Positions 48,940 through 56,932 of a DNA stretch of 64,000 bases are shown piece by piece; positions within the stretch are counted from its first letter, which is position 1; the number at the start of each line of letters is the position of its first letter. The notes below the pieces were generated by a model, which saw only the letters and a list, made by a program, of their open reading frames with translations, searched no databases and was not told where the DNA came from. This stretch comes from Granulicella aggregans (GTDB taxonomy: Bacteria > Acidobacteriota > Terriglobia > Terriglobales > Acidobacteriaceae): positions 1,054,001-1,118,000 of the forward strand of contig NZ_JAGSYE010000001.1 of NCBI RefSeq assembly GCF_025685565.1, read 5' to 3'. The position numbers and the translations under genes were made by a program.

Positions 48940-51294
48940 TCAGGAGATGGGGAGGTCGATGAAGACGGCGCTGGAGTTGCGCGAGTAGAGGGGCGGGGTG
49001 GAGGCGTCGTAAATGCGGATGTAGAACTTCTCCAACTGGGCGGCTCGGGGGATGGAGAAGCTGCGGACGGGGGAGCGGAGGACCAGGTCCTGGGCGATGT
49101 TGGGGCCGAAGGCATGGTCGCGGCGGCGGACTTCGAAGCCGCCGCCTGAGGGTGGGGTGAGACCGGCGTCGATCTGTAGCGCTGTAGAGGTGGCGCTGGT
49201 GACCTGGAGTTGCGGGAGGTTCGAGAGGACGGTTCCGGCGGCGAGCTGGGCGGTGGTGGTAGGAGCGCTGGGGAGGATGGCGTCGGCGGCGATGGACTCG
49301 GAGAGGGTGAGGCCGAGGGCCTCGGCCCAGTCGTTGGCGAAGGCGATCTTGTAGGTGAGGAGTTCGGGGAAGGCAGGGGCGCGTTCGACTTCTACCTTTC
49401 TCACAACGACTGACGTGGTGCTGCCGTTGCCGGTGAGGGCGAGGGTGTCGCCGGGCCAGATGTCGGCGGTGTCTTGCGGGTTGACGGTGGTGTAGGTTCC
49501 GGCGAGGGCGGCGGAGCGGCTGGTGGCGAAGGCGAGCAGGGCCTGGGCGGCGGCTTCGAGGTCGGCGGTGGAGCGGGCGGCGGGTTTGAGGACTTTGCCG
49601 ATCCAGCGGGCGATTCCGGAGGTGGTACTGCCTGACGTGGCTGCCGCTTCGGAGGCCACGCTGGCGGCGTTCTGGACGCGGGTGACGGAGCGCTGGCGGT
49701 TGCGGTAGGTGACGGTGAAGGTCTCGCCGGCGACGGGAACGCGACCGGCGAAGAAGGTGATCTTGCCGGAGGCAGAGAGGGTGCAGTCGGTGCCTTCGCC
49801 GGCGACGCCGATCAGGCGGGACTGCTTCGTTCCTGATGTCAGGGTGCTGACGATGAAGGCGGAGCTGGGCCGGGTGACGCGGACGTAGGCGATGGCGCCG
49901 AAGAGCTGGGTGCAGTCGACGGCGGCGAAGTTGCAGGAGGCAGGCGTGCCGGTAAGGGGCGCGGCGGTGCTGCCGTCGTAGAGGAGGGTGGCCGGGGTAT
50001 TGGAGGCGTCGCCGGTGTCGAGGATGTCGAAGACGAGGGACGCGGCGGAGGGAGTTGCGCCGCCTCCGAAGGATTCGACGATGCCATCGACCATGCAGTA
50101 ATAGGTCTGGAGGAGGCGTTGCTGTTCCGGGCAGTGGAGACGGATGCGGAGGTCGTAGGTGTGGCCGGGTTGGACGGTGAGCGAGGTGCCGACTTCGACT
50201 CCGTTGATGAGTGGGGTGCAGAGCGTGGTGCCCGAGGCGTTGCGGATGTTGTATCCGGCGAAGCAGTTGGCGACCAAGACGGGGCCGTTGAAGAGACCAC
50301 AGACGATGCCTTGATTGGCTCCGGAGAGCTGGAGGCCACCGGCTTCGAGGAGGAGTGAGCCGGCGATCTCGATGGAGTCGAGGGCGGTGAGGTTGGTTTG
50401 GCCGTCGTAGCCGTTGCCGCCGTTGAGAGTGAGGCCGCCTGCGCCGAGGGACAGATGCGATCCGGGGTCTGCGATGGACCAGACCTGTTGGTCGATGACG
50501 GACTCGTTGAAGGTGTCGGTGACGAGGGTGGGGGCGGCTCCAGCGGTAGCGCGGAAGGGGGCTTCAGAGAGCTGGAAGACGGTGGTGGTGCCGTCTCCGG
50601 CGAAGGTCTCGGAGATGTAGGCGTCGGGCTCGGTGTCGCCGGACAGGGTGACGTCATTGGCGAGTTCTTTGACCTGGGCGAGCTTCAGAGCGGAGTAGGT
50701 TGTGGTGCTGCCGTTATCGAAGTTGAAGGTGTGGGTGATGTTGCCGGCGGGCTCGAAGGAGAGCGCTCCAGTGACGACGCGATAGGCGGAGTAGGCTGCG
50801 TTGGCAAGGATGCCGGCGTTGGCGGACCACGTGGCGGAGCGGATGGGCGAGAAGATGCCGATGGCGCGGCCTGCGGAGACGCCGGTAGTGGTGAAGAGGC
50901 CGCCTTCCACACGGGAGGTGATCGAGAGCAGGGCGTTGCCTGCGGGGATGGCGAAGGCGTTTCCCAGGTATGGGAGCGGTTGTTTATCCAGGAGCCACTC
51001 GTCGCTGATGGCGGAGAACTTGTAACGGAAGACGGGGCCGGTGGTGGCGTTGCCTGCGTAGAGGGGCGCGGGTTCGGTGGCGAGGTAGCCGGTGAAGAGA
51101 GTGGTGCCGTTGGCGGCGGTGAGGGTGATTCTTGCGCGGCGGGTTGGGGTGGGCTCTCCATTGAGGTGGAGGGTGCCGGTGAGGATGGATGGGGCGTTGA
51201 GGGTGCGGGTGAGGGCGAAGGGGGTGTCGGCGGCGATGGCGGCGGTGTAGTCGAGGGGGCCTTCGCCGGTGAGGTTGTCGATGAGTAGGGTCAT
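48940..51294 (-). CDS. Putative phage tail protein (784 aa)
   Basis: From ATG 51294 (behind AAAGGTG) the product has 784 residues. The N-terminal region reads like a tail/baseplate domain (MTLLIDNLTGEGPLDYTAAI, LTRTLNAPSILTGTLHLNG, TLFTGYLATEP, SDEWLLDKQPLPYLG). The C-terminus has a fibronectin-like strand pattern (PPSGGGFEVRRRDHAF, EKFYIRIYDASTPPLYSRNSSAVF). The middle is rich in Thr, Ala and Gly, as in fibrous virion proteins. I do not recognise a precise family; the call rests on composition and on its place downstream of portal. The longer open frame upstream of 51294 runs into a family C repeat and is not coding. Confidence 0.65.
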   Translation of the reverse strand: MTLLIDNLTGEGPLDYTAAIAADTPFALTRTLNAPSILTGTLHLNGEPTPTRRARITLTAANGTTLFTGYLATEPAPLYAGNATTGPVFRYKFSAISDEWLLDKQPLPYLGNAFAIPAGNALLSITSRVEGGLFTTTGVSAGRAIGIFSPIRSATWSANAGILANAAYSAYRVVTGALSFEPAGNITHTFNFDNGSTTTYSALKLAQVKELANDVTLSGDTEPDAYISETFAGDGTTTVFQLSEAPFRATAGAAPTLVTDTFNESVIDQQVWSIADPGSHLSLGAGGLTLNGGNGYDGQTNLTALDSIEIAGSLLLEAGGLQLSGANQGIVCGLFNGPVLVANCFAGYNIRNASGTTLCTPLINGVEVGTSLTVQPGHTYDLRIRLHCPEQQRLLQTYYCMVDGIVESFGGGATPSAASLVFDILDTGDASNTPATLLYDGSTAAPLTGTPASCNFAAVDCTQLFGAIAYVRVTRPSSAFIVSTLTSGTKQSRLIGVAGEGTDCTLSASGKITFFAGRVPVAGETFTVTYRNRQRSVTRVQNAASVASEAAATSGSTTSGIARWIGKVLKPAARSTADLEAAAQALLAFATSRSAALAGTYTTVNPQDTADIWPGDTLALTGNGSTTSVVVRKVEVERAPAFPELLTYKIAFANDWAEALGLTLSESIAADAILPSAPTTTAQLAAGTVLSNLPQLQVTSATSTALQIDAGLTPPSGGGFEVRRRDHAFGPNIAQDLVLRSPVRSFSIPRAAQLEKFYIRIYDASTPPLYSRNSSAVFIDLPIS

Positions 51295-51364
51295 AGCGGC
51301 ACCTTTGGTTTTGGTTGGTGCGGTGGTTGCGTGAAGGAAGGCGGTTCGTGCTTCGCACGAAGGT

Positions 51365-51407
51365 CCCACCCATCGCGAGAGACAGAGACGCGATGGATGG
51401 GGCACCC
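51365..51407 (+). repeat. Family C hairpin repeat in phage module
   Basis: CATCGCG and CGCGATG arms lie within CCCAC ... GATGGGGCACCC, almost the same as the copy at 26403. It lies between the portal stop and the 784-residue tail gene start. Confidence 0.8.
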
Positions 51408-51437
51408 AGTTCGTGCGCTATGGATAGGGCTCCCGGC

Positions 51438-52676
51438 TTATTCGGTGATCGACGAGGTCTCCAGAGCGGGCAGTGGGGGCAGGCCGCGCATCTCGCGGAC
51501 TTCGGCGATGGTGAGGACTTTGTTCTGGAGGAGCTGGATCTGGATGTTGAGCTCTTCGGTCTCGTCGCGGCTTTCGAGGTCGTTGAAGACGAACTCGAAC
51601 TCGCGCCAGCCGAGCTTCTTGGCGAAGAGATCGCGGGTGATGTGTTCGGCGAAGAGCTTGGCGACGGGGACGATGGCGCTGGCGAAGGCCTCGTCGGCCA
51701 TCTCGCCGGCGGTGGAGCGGTTCACGTCGCCCGTCAGTCCCAGCAGCATCGGCGGCAGGTCGAAGGCGTTGGCGAGGATGCGCAGCAGGAACTCCTGCCA
51801 GGCGATGTGGAGGTCGGCGTCGGTGCCTCCGGCGAAGCGGAGGACTTCGGGCTTGCTCTCGCTGCTGAGGATGGGGACGCGGCCCGTGCCTTCGATCTCG
51901 TCCTGCCACCAGCGGATGAGGCGGTCGTGCTGCTCCGGGGTGGCCTCGTTGAGCCAGAGGGCGTACTGCACGACGGAGTTTGAGGCGAGGCGACCGGCGT
52001 AGCGGTTGGCGCCGAGAAACTGGGTGATGGTCTCAAAGGCCACCTCCAACCGGCCGAGGCCAAAGGGGGTGTGGCTGCGCGGGTTGAGGCGGATGTACAT
52101 CAGCTCGTCGTCCAGCAAAGGGATCAGGGCTTCGGGGCCGATCTTGCCGGTCTGCTGGGCGTAGCGGGGCTGAGTGGGATCGCCCTTCCAGGCGGGATCG
52201 ACCTGGATGGTCGCGCCGTCGACGGCGTAGAGGTGGAAGGGTGTCTCGGGATCGCCGGTGGTCTCCATCTCGATGGCGCCGAAGCCGCCGACGAGGGTGT
52301 CTTCGATGGCCTGCTCGAAGAGGGTGCGGAAGCTATCGGAGGCGTTGGGCTCCTCGAGGCAGCGGCGGAGCGTGTTGAGGCGGCGCTCTGCATAGGGGAC
52401 GGAGGTGTAACCGCGGCGGACGCGGACCTGCCAGTCCATGCTGGCGATCTTGTCCTTGACGAGGTTGATGGCGCGGCGGGCGACCGGTGTCTCGGCGAAG
52501 CGACGGAGGTTGGCCGGGGTGGGTTTGATGAGGGCGGGCTGGCCGTTGATGCCGGGGCGAAGCGGGCTGAGGATCGAAGGGAGCATGGCGGTCTTGCGGG
52601 CTCCTTCGGCGGAGGTGGAGGCGTGGATTCCGGTGAGGCGGTGCCAGGCTTGCTTGAGGGTGGAATGGAGGTTCAT
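51438..52676 (-). CDS. Phage portal protein
   Basis: From ATG 52676 (behind AAAGGAG) the product has 412 residues. Portal-type sequence includes TPVARRAINLVKDKIASMDWQVRVRRG, EQAIEDTLVGGFGAIEME, YAVDGATIQVDPAWKGD, IPLLDDELMYIRLNPRSHTPFGLGRLEVAFETI, FLLRILANAFDLPPMLLGLTGDVNRSTAGEMADEAFASAIVP and the C-terminal NKVLTIAEVREMRGLPPL. The portal dodecamer is the DNA channel of tailed-phage capsids. The frame stays open upstream through a 109-bp repeat, but the strong ribosome site fixes the start. Between it and the large terminase lie the DUF3037 and HipA-like genes, which are not part of a normal head module. Confidence 0.88.
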   Translation of the reverse strand: MNLHSTLKQAWHRLTGIHASTSAEGARKTAMLPSILSPLRPGINGQPALIKPTPANLRRFAETPVARRAINLVKDKIASMDWQVRVRRGYTSVPYAERRLNTLRRCLEEPNASDSFRTLFEQAIEDTLVGGFGAIEMETTGDPETPFHLYAVDGATIQVDPAWKGDPTQPRYAQQTGKIGPEALIPLLDDELMYIRLNPRSHTPFGLGRLEVAFETITQFLGANRYAGRLASNSVVQYALWLNEATPEQHDRLIRWWQDEIEGTGRVPILSSESKPEVLRFAGGTDADLHIAWQEFLLRILANAFDLPPMLLGLTGDVNRSTAGEMADEAFASAIVPVAKLFAEHITRDLFAKKLGWREFEFVFNDLESRDETEELNIQIQLLQNKVLTIAEVREMRGLPPLPALETSSITE

Positions 52677-52742
52677 GGGGCTCCTTTGTGCAAAGAAGGA
52701 GGCACAGCCGGGTGGCTGTGCCTTGGTTGCGAGTCGAAGATG

Positions 52743-52758
52743 TGTCCTGCCGGACGGG
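52743..52758 (+). repeat. 16-bp inverted repeat, left copy (flanks DUF3037 gene)
   Basis: TGTCCTGCCGGACGGG is exactly reverse-complemented at 53980-53995. The two copies enclose the DUF3037 gene and both 109-bp direct repeats. Confidence 0.85.
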
Positions 52759-52788
52759 TCCACTACGGGCGCTCCGCGCCTTTTTATC

Positions 52789-52897
52789 GCTTCGCTGGGT
52801 GCTCCCGCTGGTCGCATGAAGATGTGCATGCCGACCAACGGGAGGACGGTGCGAAGCCCAATACGCGTCACGAAGTGACCGCCCCGCGCGTAGCGGG
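52789..52897 (+). repeat. 109-bp direct repeat, copy 1
   Basis: It starts GCTTCGCTGGG and ends GCGCGTAGCGGG. A copy of the same length lies at 53871-53979. Shared inner parts include GCTCCCG, TGGTCGCA, TGCCGACCAACGG and ACGCGTCACGAAGTGACCG (palindromic TCAC/GTGA). It fills the gap between DUF3037 and portal genes. Confidence 0.85.
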
Positions 52898-52900
52898 TCT

Positions 52901-53797
52901 CTAGAGTCTTAGTTCTATACGGGCGGTCTGCGCAGCTGCGGCGAGGTTGTTGAGGGTGAGGACACGGATGCCGGCGGACTCCATGGTGGAGACGCCGAAG
53001 CGGTAGAGGTCGGCGGCTTCGCCGGTGAAGTCTTCTTCCGTGCCGGTCTCAGGGGAGAGTGTGCGGATGGGTTCAACGACGGCGGTGAGGTCGAGGGTAG
53101 CGGAGTCAACGCGGCGAACCCCTTCCAGGAGCAACGGAGCGGAGAAGGCGAGGCTCTTGGCGGCTTCGACGTCGGAGTCGAGGGAGACGGCGTGGAAGAT
53201 GCGGATGACGCCGGCCCCGGGCCCTTCGCCGGTCTTTCGTCCAGCCCTGTAGCCGCAGTCGAGTCTCATGGGGTCGCCGGGACGGGTGTACTGGGCGGCG
53301 GGGATGCGTTTGCGCATCTGGGCCCAGACGCCGGAGCGTTCGAACTCCGAGCGCATGGCGGCGACGATCGTGGCGCGACCGGAGCGGCGGCGCGACTGGG
53401 TGACGCGCAGCGGCTCGACGTAGAGGCGCATCAGCTGTTCGAGCTCGACGGTGAGGTTCTCCGCGATACAGGCACGAGGCTCGGAGATCTGGATGGAGTT
53501 CGAGAGTGAGTCGGTCAGGGCTGTCAGAATGGGCTTCGGGTAGGTTGCTGGATCGCTGGTGTCGGTCTGGAGACGGTGGAGCATCTCGGCCTCGAGGGCC
53601 TCAAGCAGGTCGGTGTCCGCGTCGAGGTGCATGCAGCGGACGCGGGTCCAGTCGCGGGTAAAGCGGAGGCGCGGCGGGAGACCTGGGTTTGAGGAGTCGC
53701 GGAGCAGGACGCCGATGTTGGTGAACTCTCCCTTGACCACGTCGGGGACGTAGCGGATGAGGAAGAACTCGCAGGGGATGCTGGGCGGTGTGGGCAA
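52901..53797 (-). CDS. DUF3037-family protein
   Basis: The product has 298 residues starting at TTG 53797, six bases after AAAGGAG; an in-frame upstream extension runs into repeat DNA. The N-terminus CEFFLIRYVPDVVKGEFTNIGVLLRD is the DUF3037 signature, followed by LRFTRDWTRVRCMHLDADTDLLEALEAEM. The remainder is alpha/beta with no catalytic motif that I can name. DUF3037 genes are commonly found next to HipA-like kinase genes, and here the kinase lies directly upstream. The role is unknown; a regulator, antitoxin or substrate of the kinase is plausible from the pairing. It is bracketed by exact 16-bp inverted repeats and 109-bp direct repeats inside a phage operon. Confidence 0.8.
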   Translation of the reverse strand: MPTPPSIPCEFFLIRYVPDVVKGEFTNIGVLLRDSSNPGLPPRLRFTRDWTRVRCMHLDADTDLLEALEAEMLHRLQTDTSDPATYPKPILTALTDSLSNSIQISEPRACIAENLTVELEQLMRLYVEPLRVTQSRRRSGRATIVAAMRSEFERSGVWAQMRKRIPAAQYTRPGDPMRLDCGYRAGRKTGEGPGAGVIRIFHAVSLDSDVEAAKSLAFSAPLLLEGVRRVDSATLDLTAVVEPIRTLSPETGTEEDFTGEAADLYRFGVSTMESAGIRVLTLNNLAAAAQTARIELRL

Positions 53798-53870
53798 GGT
53801 GGACTCCTTTCTTTGGATGTAGAGCGCCCTTTGCGGGCGTCGGTCACTTCGGCACTTCGTGCGGTACTGG

Positions 53871-53979
53871 GCTTCGCTGGGAGCTCCCGTTGGTCGCAAG
53901 ATAGAGTTCGTGCCGACCAACGGTCGGGTCACGCGAAGCCCCATACGCGTCACGAAGTGACCGCCCCGCGCGTAGCGGG
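53871..53979 (+). repeat. 109-bp direct repeat, copy 2
   Basis: This is the partner of 52789-52897, in the same orientation. It lies between the HipA-like gene's stop and the DUF3037 start and runs straight into the right-hand 16-bp inverted repeat. Confidence 0.85.
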
Positions 53980-53995
53980 CCCGTCCGGCAGGACA
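53980..53995 (-). repeat. 16-bp inverted repeat, right copy
   Basis: CCCGTCCGGCAGGACA is the exact reverse complement of 52743-52758. Confidence 0.85.
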
Positions 53996-54035
53996 TTCTC
54001 CTTATGTTCTCAGCATGTTTATGGCCGAATTGGGT

Positions 54036-54902
54036 TTACATGATGTATCCCTTGCTGGCTGCGGTTTCTGTGAAGTTATGTGGTACGGCAATGCTCTTGG
54101 ACGGTGTCCAGAGCGGGAACGGAGCGCGTTCGGAGTTCCGGAATGAGAGGATGAGCTCCCGGATTCGGGAACGGCGTTTGAGAAGCTGTTCCATCAGGCG
54201 TTCGATGTCGGCCATATCGCCGCCGTACCATTCGGGGGGAACGCTCTCGGCGATGCCTCCGAGGATGTCGGCCTCTATGTGTTCGAAGCGCTTCAGCCAG
54301 GGGTCGAAGCTCTCCCATCCTGTGACCCGGGCGTAGACGCTGTTGCGGGCGTAGACACCACGCAGGGGAGAGTCTGGAAAGGTCCAGTCGCCGGCGTTGA
54401 AGCAGAAGCCGTGGTCGATGAAGGTGGCGCTGTATCTCTTTCCGCGCGGCTTACGGTTGAAGACTGCCTGCCTTCCGTTGCAGTTGCCCGTCCACTTGTC
54501 GAGGGCGAGAATGCCAGCGAACTCCTTGAGGTTGAGGACCTCTTCGAGTTGAGGTTCGGGGAGATAGTCGACGGTCTCGCCGGGGACGAGACCGCCGATG
54601 AAGCGGGAGCCGAAGTGCAGGCCGGGGAGACAGCGCTCGCGGCGGCCGTGGCCGAGGTCGACCTCGAGGTCGAACGAGTTGGCGGCGAGCCAGGGGGTGA
54701 CCTCGACGATGTCGGACTTCGGAACGGAGAGGCCTGCGGCTTCCGCGAGGCGGGAGACGATGAGTTCGTTGGCCAGGACTCGAAGGTGCTGTGGGTTGTT
54801 CTGGAACTTGACGACCCAGAGGTTGCCGTCGGCCCCGAGCATGAGCTGGCTCTGGGCGCCGCCACGCATTCTTCGGATTGCCTGGACGGCGAGGACGGCC
54901 AA
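54036..54902 (-). CDS. HipA-like protein kinase
   Basis: The product has 288 residues from TTG 54902, five bases after AAAGGAG. Kinase features match the short HipA-like group: LGADGNLWVVKFQNNPQHLRVLANELIVSRLAE with the ATP-site lysine (Lys32), ILALDKWTGNCNGRQ with the D-x4-N catalytic pair (Asp135, Asn140), and FIDHG with the metal-binding Asp163. It lacks the N-terminal HipA subdomain and has no HipB-like DNA-binding antitoxin next to it. HipA proteins phosphorylate translation factors or other targets and cause dormancy. Here it lies between large terminase and portal, with a DUF3037 gene just downstream. Cargo functions such as superinfection exclusion or host shut-down are possible but unproven. 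Confidence 0.85.
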   Translation of the reverse strand: MAVLAVQAIRRMRGGAQSQLMLGADGNLWVVKFQNNPQHLRVLANELIVSRLAEAAGLSVPKSDIVEVTPWLAANSFDLEVDLGHGRRERCLPGLHFGSRFIGGLVPGETVDYLPEPQLEEVLNLKEFAGILALDKWTGNCNGRQAVFNRKPRGKRYSATFIDHGFCFNAGDWTFPDSPLRGVYARNSVYARVTGWESFDPWLKRFEHIEADILGGIAESVPPEWYGGDMADIERLMEQLLKRRSRIRELILSFRNSERAPFPLWTPSKSIAVPHNFTETAASKGYIM

Positions 54903-54974
54903 CGGTTCTCCTTTCGTGCGGGATAAGAAGGCACACCCCAGGGCAAAAGCCCCGTTCGAAGGCTGAGCTGAGAG

Positions 54975-55013
54975 CCAAGGCTAAAGCCTTGGCTTACCTG
55001 GATGCAACGGCAA
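54975..55013 (+). repeat. 39-bp palindromic repeat (family E, copy 2)
   Basis: CCAAGGCTAAAGCCTTGG core followed by CTTACCTGGATGCAACGG; partner of 2072-2110. It lies upstream of the HipA-like gene. Confidence 0.7.
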
Positions 55014-55041
55014 CGGCAGGAACAACCGGCAACAGCAACGA

Positions 55042-55105
55042 CGAAATGCGGGGGTCTCTCCACTGCGCCGCGCGATAGGACCGCGTGGCTCCGGTCGAGG
55101 TGACG
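55042..55105 (+). repeat. Family B repeat (copy 2)
   Basis: The same flanks as at 30271 (CGAAATGCGGGGGTCTCTCC ... CCGGTCGAGGTGACG). The inner arms are of the CGCGCG/CGCGTG type, different from the other copies. Confidence 0.8.
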
Positions 55106-55112
55106 CTTCTTT

Positions 55113-55133
55113 GAAAACTGAAAACTGAGAACT
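55113..55133 (+). repeat. Short 7-bp tandem repeat
   Basis: GAAAACT, GAAAACT and GAGAACT stand in a row, followed by GAGAGCC. It is a minor low-complexity tract next to the family B copy. Confidence 0.7.
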
Positions 55134-55180
55134 GAGAGCCTGCAATCTGGAACGCCCTCAGCATACGATACGGCAACCCA

Positions 55181-56809
55181 CTACTTCCCAGCGAGAAGCT
55201 CGCGGCGAACCGATTGAGCTACGGCCATAGCCATGAAGCAGTCGTCGTGACTGCCGCTGGCGGCACCGGTGCGGCCGTTGGGGAAGGCTACGAAGGTGCG
55301 GCACTCGGCGAGCAGCCGGCGGCTGAGGAAGAGCTGCGGCGACTCCGCGAGCAGTGATCCCATAAGGGCCACCATGAGCGGCTTTGTGGCCGTGTTGGTG
55401 GGCCATCCGGGTTCGCCCGCGTGTTCGTACAGATTGGCGTCGCGGTCTATCGCTGCCAGATTTGCGAGGACTCCTGACCCGTGGTTGTTTCGCTCCACCG
55501 CGATGGCGGCTTGGTTGTACTCGCGGGCGAGCTCGGTGGCGGCGTGGGCGAGGTCGATCGTCTTGAGTCGTTCCTGGAGCTCAGCGCATTGCAGGCCGGA
55601 TTCTAGATCGATCACCTGGATAGCGGCGAAGTCGCCATCGGGACCTCCGCCTGCGCTGTCCACGCCCACGATGTAACGCTTGCCGGGTTGAGGCGGCAGC
55701 CATAGGTGCAAGGTTCCGCCGCGCCGTGTGCCGGCGGGTTGACTTACCTCGGCAAGACGCGTTTCGATGGCTTCGATGTCGAAGCAGCAGTCGCCGGTGG
55801 CGCGGAAGCAGGTCTCGGGATCCTCGGCGTACTCCTGGGAGCGGAGCCGTTGATAGCTGGCCTCGAGATTGCGGCGGAAGCCGATCTGCTGCGGGGTGAG
55901 GTTGTGCCGGGCCATCAGCTCCGCCTCCTCCGGCGTGGGGTCGGTGACGGCGGCATCGATATAGGCAGCCTCCAGCCACCAGGGGAAGAAGTGGCGGACG
56001 AGGGCGGTTTGCTGGTGTGGTTCGGTCCCAGGTCTCAAGAGCGAGACCTGGGGCACCCGGTTCGGTTGTGGGTTGATGGCCTTGATCCACTCCTCGTAGA
56101 AGCAGCCATAGGCACCGTTGGGCGTGGACTCCAGCACAAGCTCGCCGCCGGGGGCGAGTGCGGCGCGGAGACCAGCGAGGGTCGCGGCGGCTTTTCCGGG
56201 CCAGCGTGCGACCTCGCTGCAGTGCAGATTCTGCATGGTGAGTCCCCTTCCCGCGTTCGGATCCGAAGCGGACAAGACGCGGAACTCGCTATCGAGTGCG
56301 GGGAAGCGCATGGCGCGGACGTTCGCGACGCTACGCCGAAGCGCACCGTCGCGAAGCTCTTCGTCGAGGCACTCCCAAAGGCGCTGAACGATCTCGAAGA
56401 TCGCCTCGGCCGCGCTGCGGGTGTGCGCGACCATCACGGTAAGGACTCCCCGGGCGGTGATGGTCTTCAGGAAGAAACGGCCTGCGACCCAGGTAGTGAT
56501 CCCCATCTGGCGAGCCTTGAGGATGATGTTGCCGGTGTCGCGGACCTCCTCGAAGGCGAGCTGCGCGGGGTTGGCGGAGAGCGGACGCTCAAGGCCGAAG
56601 CGGTCACGTACGCGGAGCAAGACCCGGGCTAGAAAGATCGACGGAGGACGAACGTCGCCGGGGATGCGTGGATGCTTGAGCAGCTCACCCATCTCCAGCA
56701 GGCACTCGATGTCGCCGATCTCCGCGGCCCTCCCTGAAACTTCAGAGCAGTTCTCGCTTTCTGCTGGTGGTTCGTAGCCATCGTCTTGAGCGGAGTCTTG
56801 ACCGGGCAA
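55181..56809 (-). CDS. Phage terminase large subunit
   Basis: The product has about 542 residues from TTG 56809 (GGAGG 11 bases upstream; start uncertain, frame open to 56890). The ATPase has an arginine-type Walker A (IILKARQMGITT, about 96-107), Walker B LHCSEVARWP with the catalytic Glu near 199, and coupling motif LESTPNG. The RNase H-like nuclease has its acidic residues in YIVGVDSAGGGPDGDFAAIQV (Asp384), IAVERNNHGSG (Glu439) and SGSHDDCFMAMA (Asp522/523). It packages DNA into the capsid. Residues about 249-266 (NRVPQVSLLRPGTEPHQQ) are translated from a family C repeat plus its flanks, in the linker between the domains. HipA-like and DUF3037 genes follow instead of portal. Confidence 0.92.
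   Translation of the reverse strand: MPGQDSAQDDGYEPPAESENCSEVSGRAAEIGDIECLLEMGELLKHPRIPGDVRPPSIFLARVLLRVRDRFGLERPLSANPAQLAFEEVRDTGNIILKARQMGITTWVAGRFFLKTITARGVLTVMVAHTRSAAEAIFEIVQRLWECLDEELRDGALRRSVANVRAMRFPALDSEFRVLSASDPNAGRGLTMQNLHCSEVARWPGKAAATLAGLRAALAPGGELVLESTPNGAYGCFYEEWIKAINPQPNRVPQVSLLRPGTEPHQQTALVRHFFPWWLEAAYIDAAVTDPTPEEAELMARHNLTPQQIGFRRNLEASYQRLRSQEYAEDPETCFRATGDCCFDIEAIETRLAEVSQPAGTRRGGTLHLWLPPQPGKRYIVGVDSAGGGPDGDFAAIQVIDLESGLQCAELQERLKTIDLAHAATELAREYNQAAIAVERNNHGSGVLANLAAIDRDANLYEHAGEPGWPTNTATKPLMVALMGSLLAESPQLFLSRRLLAECRTFVAFPNGRTGAASGSHDDCFMAMAVAQSVRRELLAGK
56027..56058 (+). repeat. Family C hairpin repeat inside the terminase gene, with 8-bp flanking direct repeats
   Basis: The arms CCCAGGTCTC and GAGACCTGGG surround loop AAGAGC, then GCACCC; 32 bp. 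GGTTCGGT abuts it exactly on both sides (56019-56026 and 56059-56066), as a target duplication would. The terminase frame reads through it. Confidence 0.88.
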
Positions 56810-56870
56810 TGGGATAAGAACCTCCCCTCGTGTTGGGCGGGCCGAGCGGTTTGTGCCGCGCAGGAGGGAT

Positions 56871-56911
56871 CCACCCATCGCAAGAGGCAAGGCGCGATGG
56901 ATGGAGCACCC
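56871..56911 (+). repeat. Family C hairpin repeat upstream of terminase
   Basis: CATCGC and GCGATG arms, ending GATGGAGCACCC (one base different from the common tail). It lies between the 1659-residue gene's stop and the terminase start. Confidence 0.75.
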
Positions 56912-56932
56912 GATCCTGGGCGGCGGCGAGCA

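Noticed and set aside
52789..53979. The 109-bp repeats as a CRISPR array
   Set aside because: Only two long copies separated by a whole gene; no short regular repeats or spacers, and no cas genes.
56629..56883. 84-residue frame overlapping the terminase start (MATNHQQKARTALKFQGGP...) as a small terminase subunit
   Set aside because: No ribosome site before its ATG, and it overlaps the terminase N-terminus in another frame with a Ser/Arg/Cys-rich shadow composition after 25 residues.
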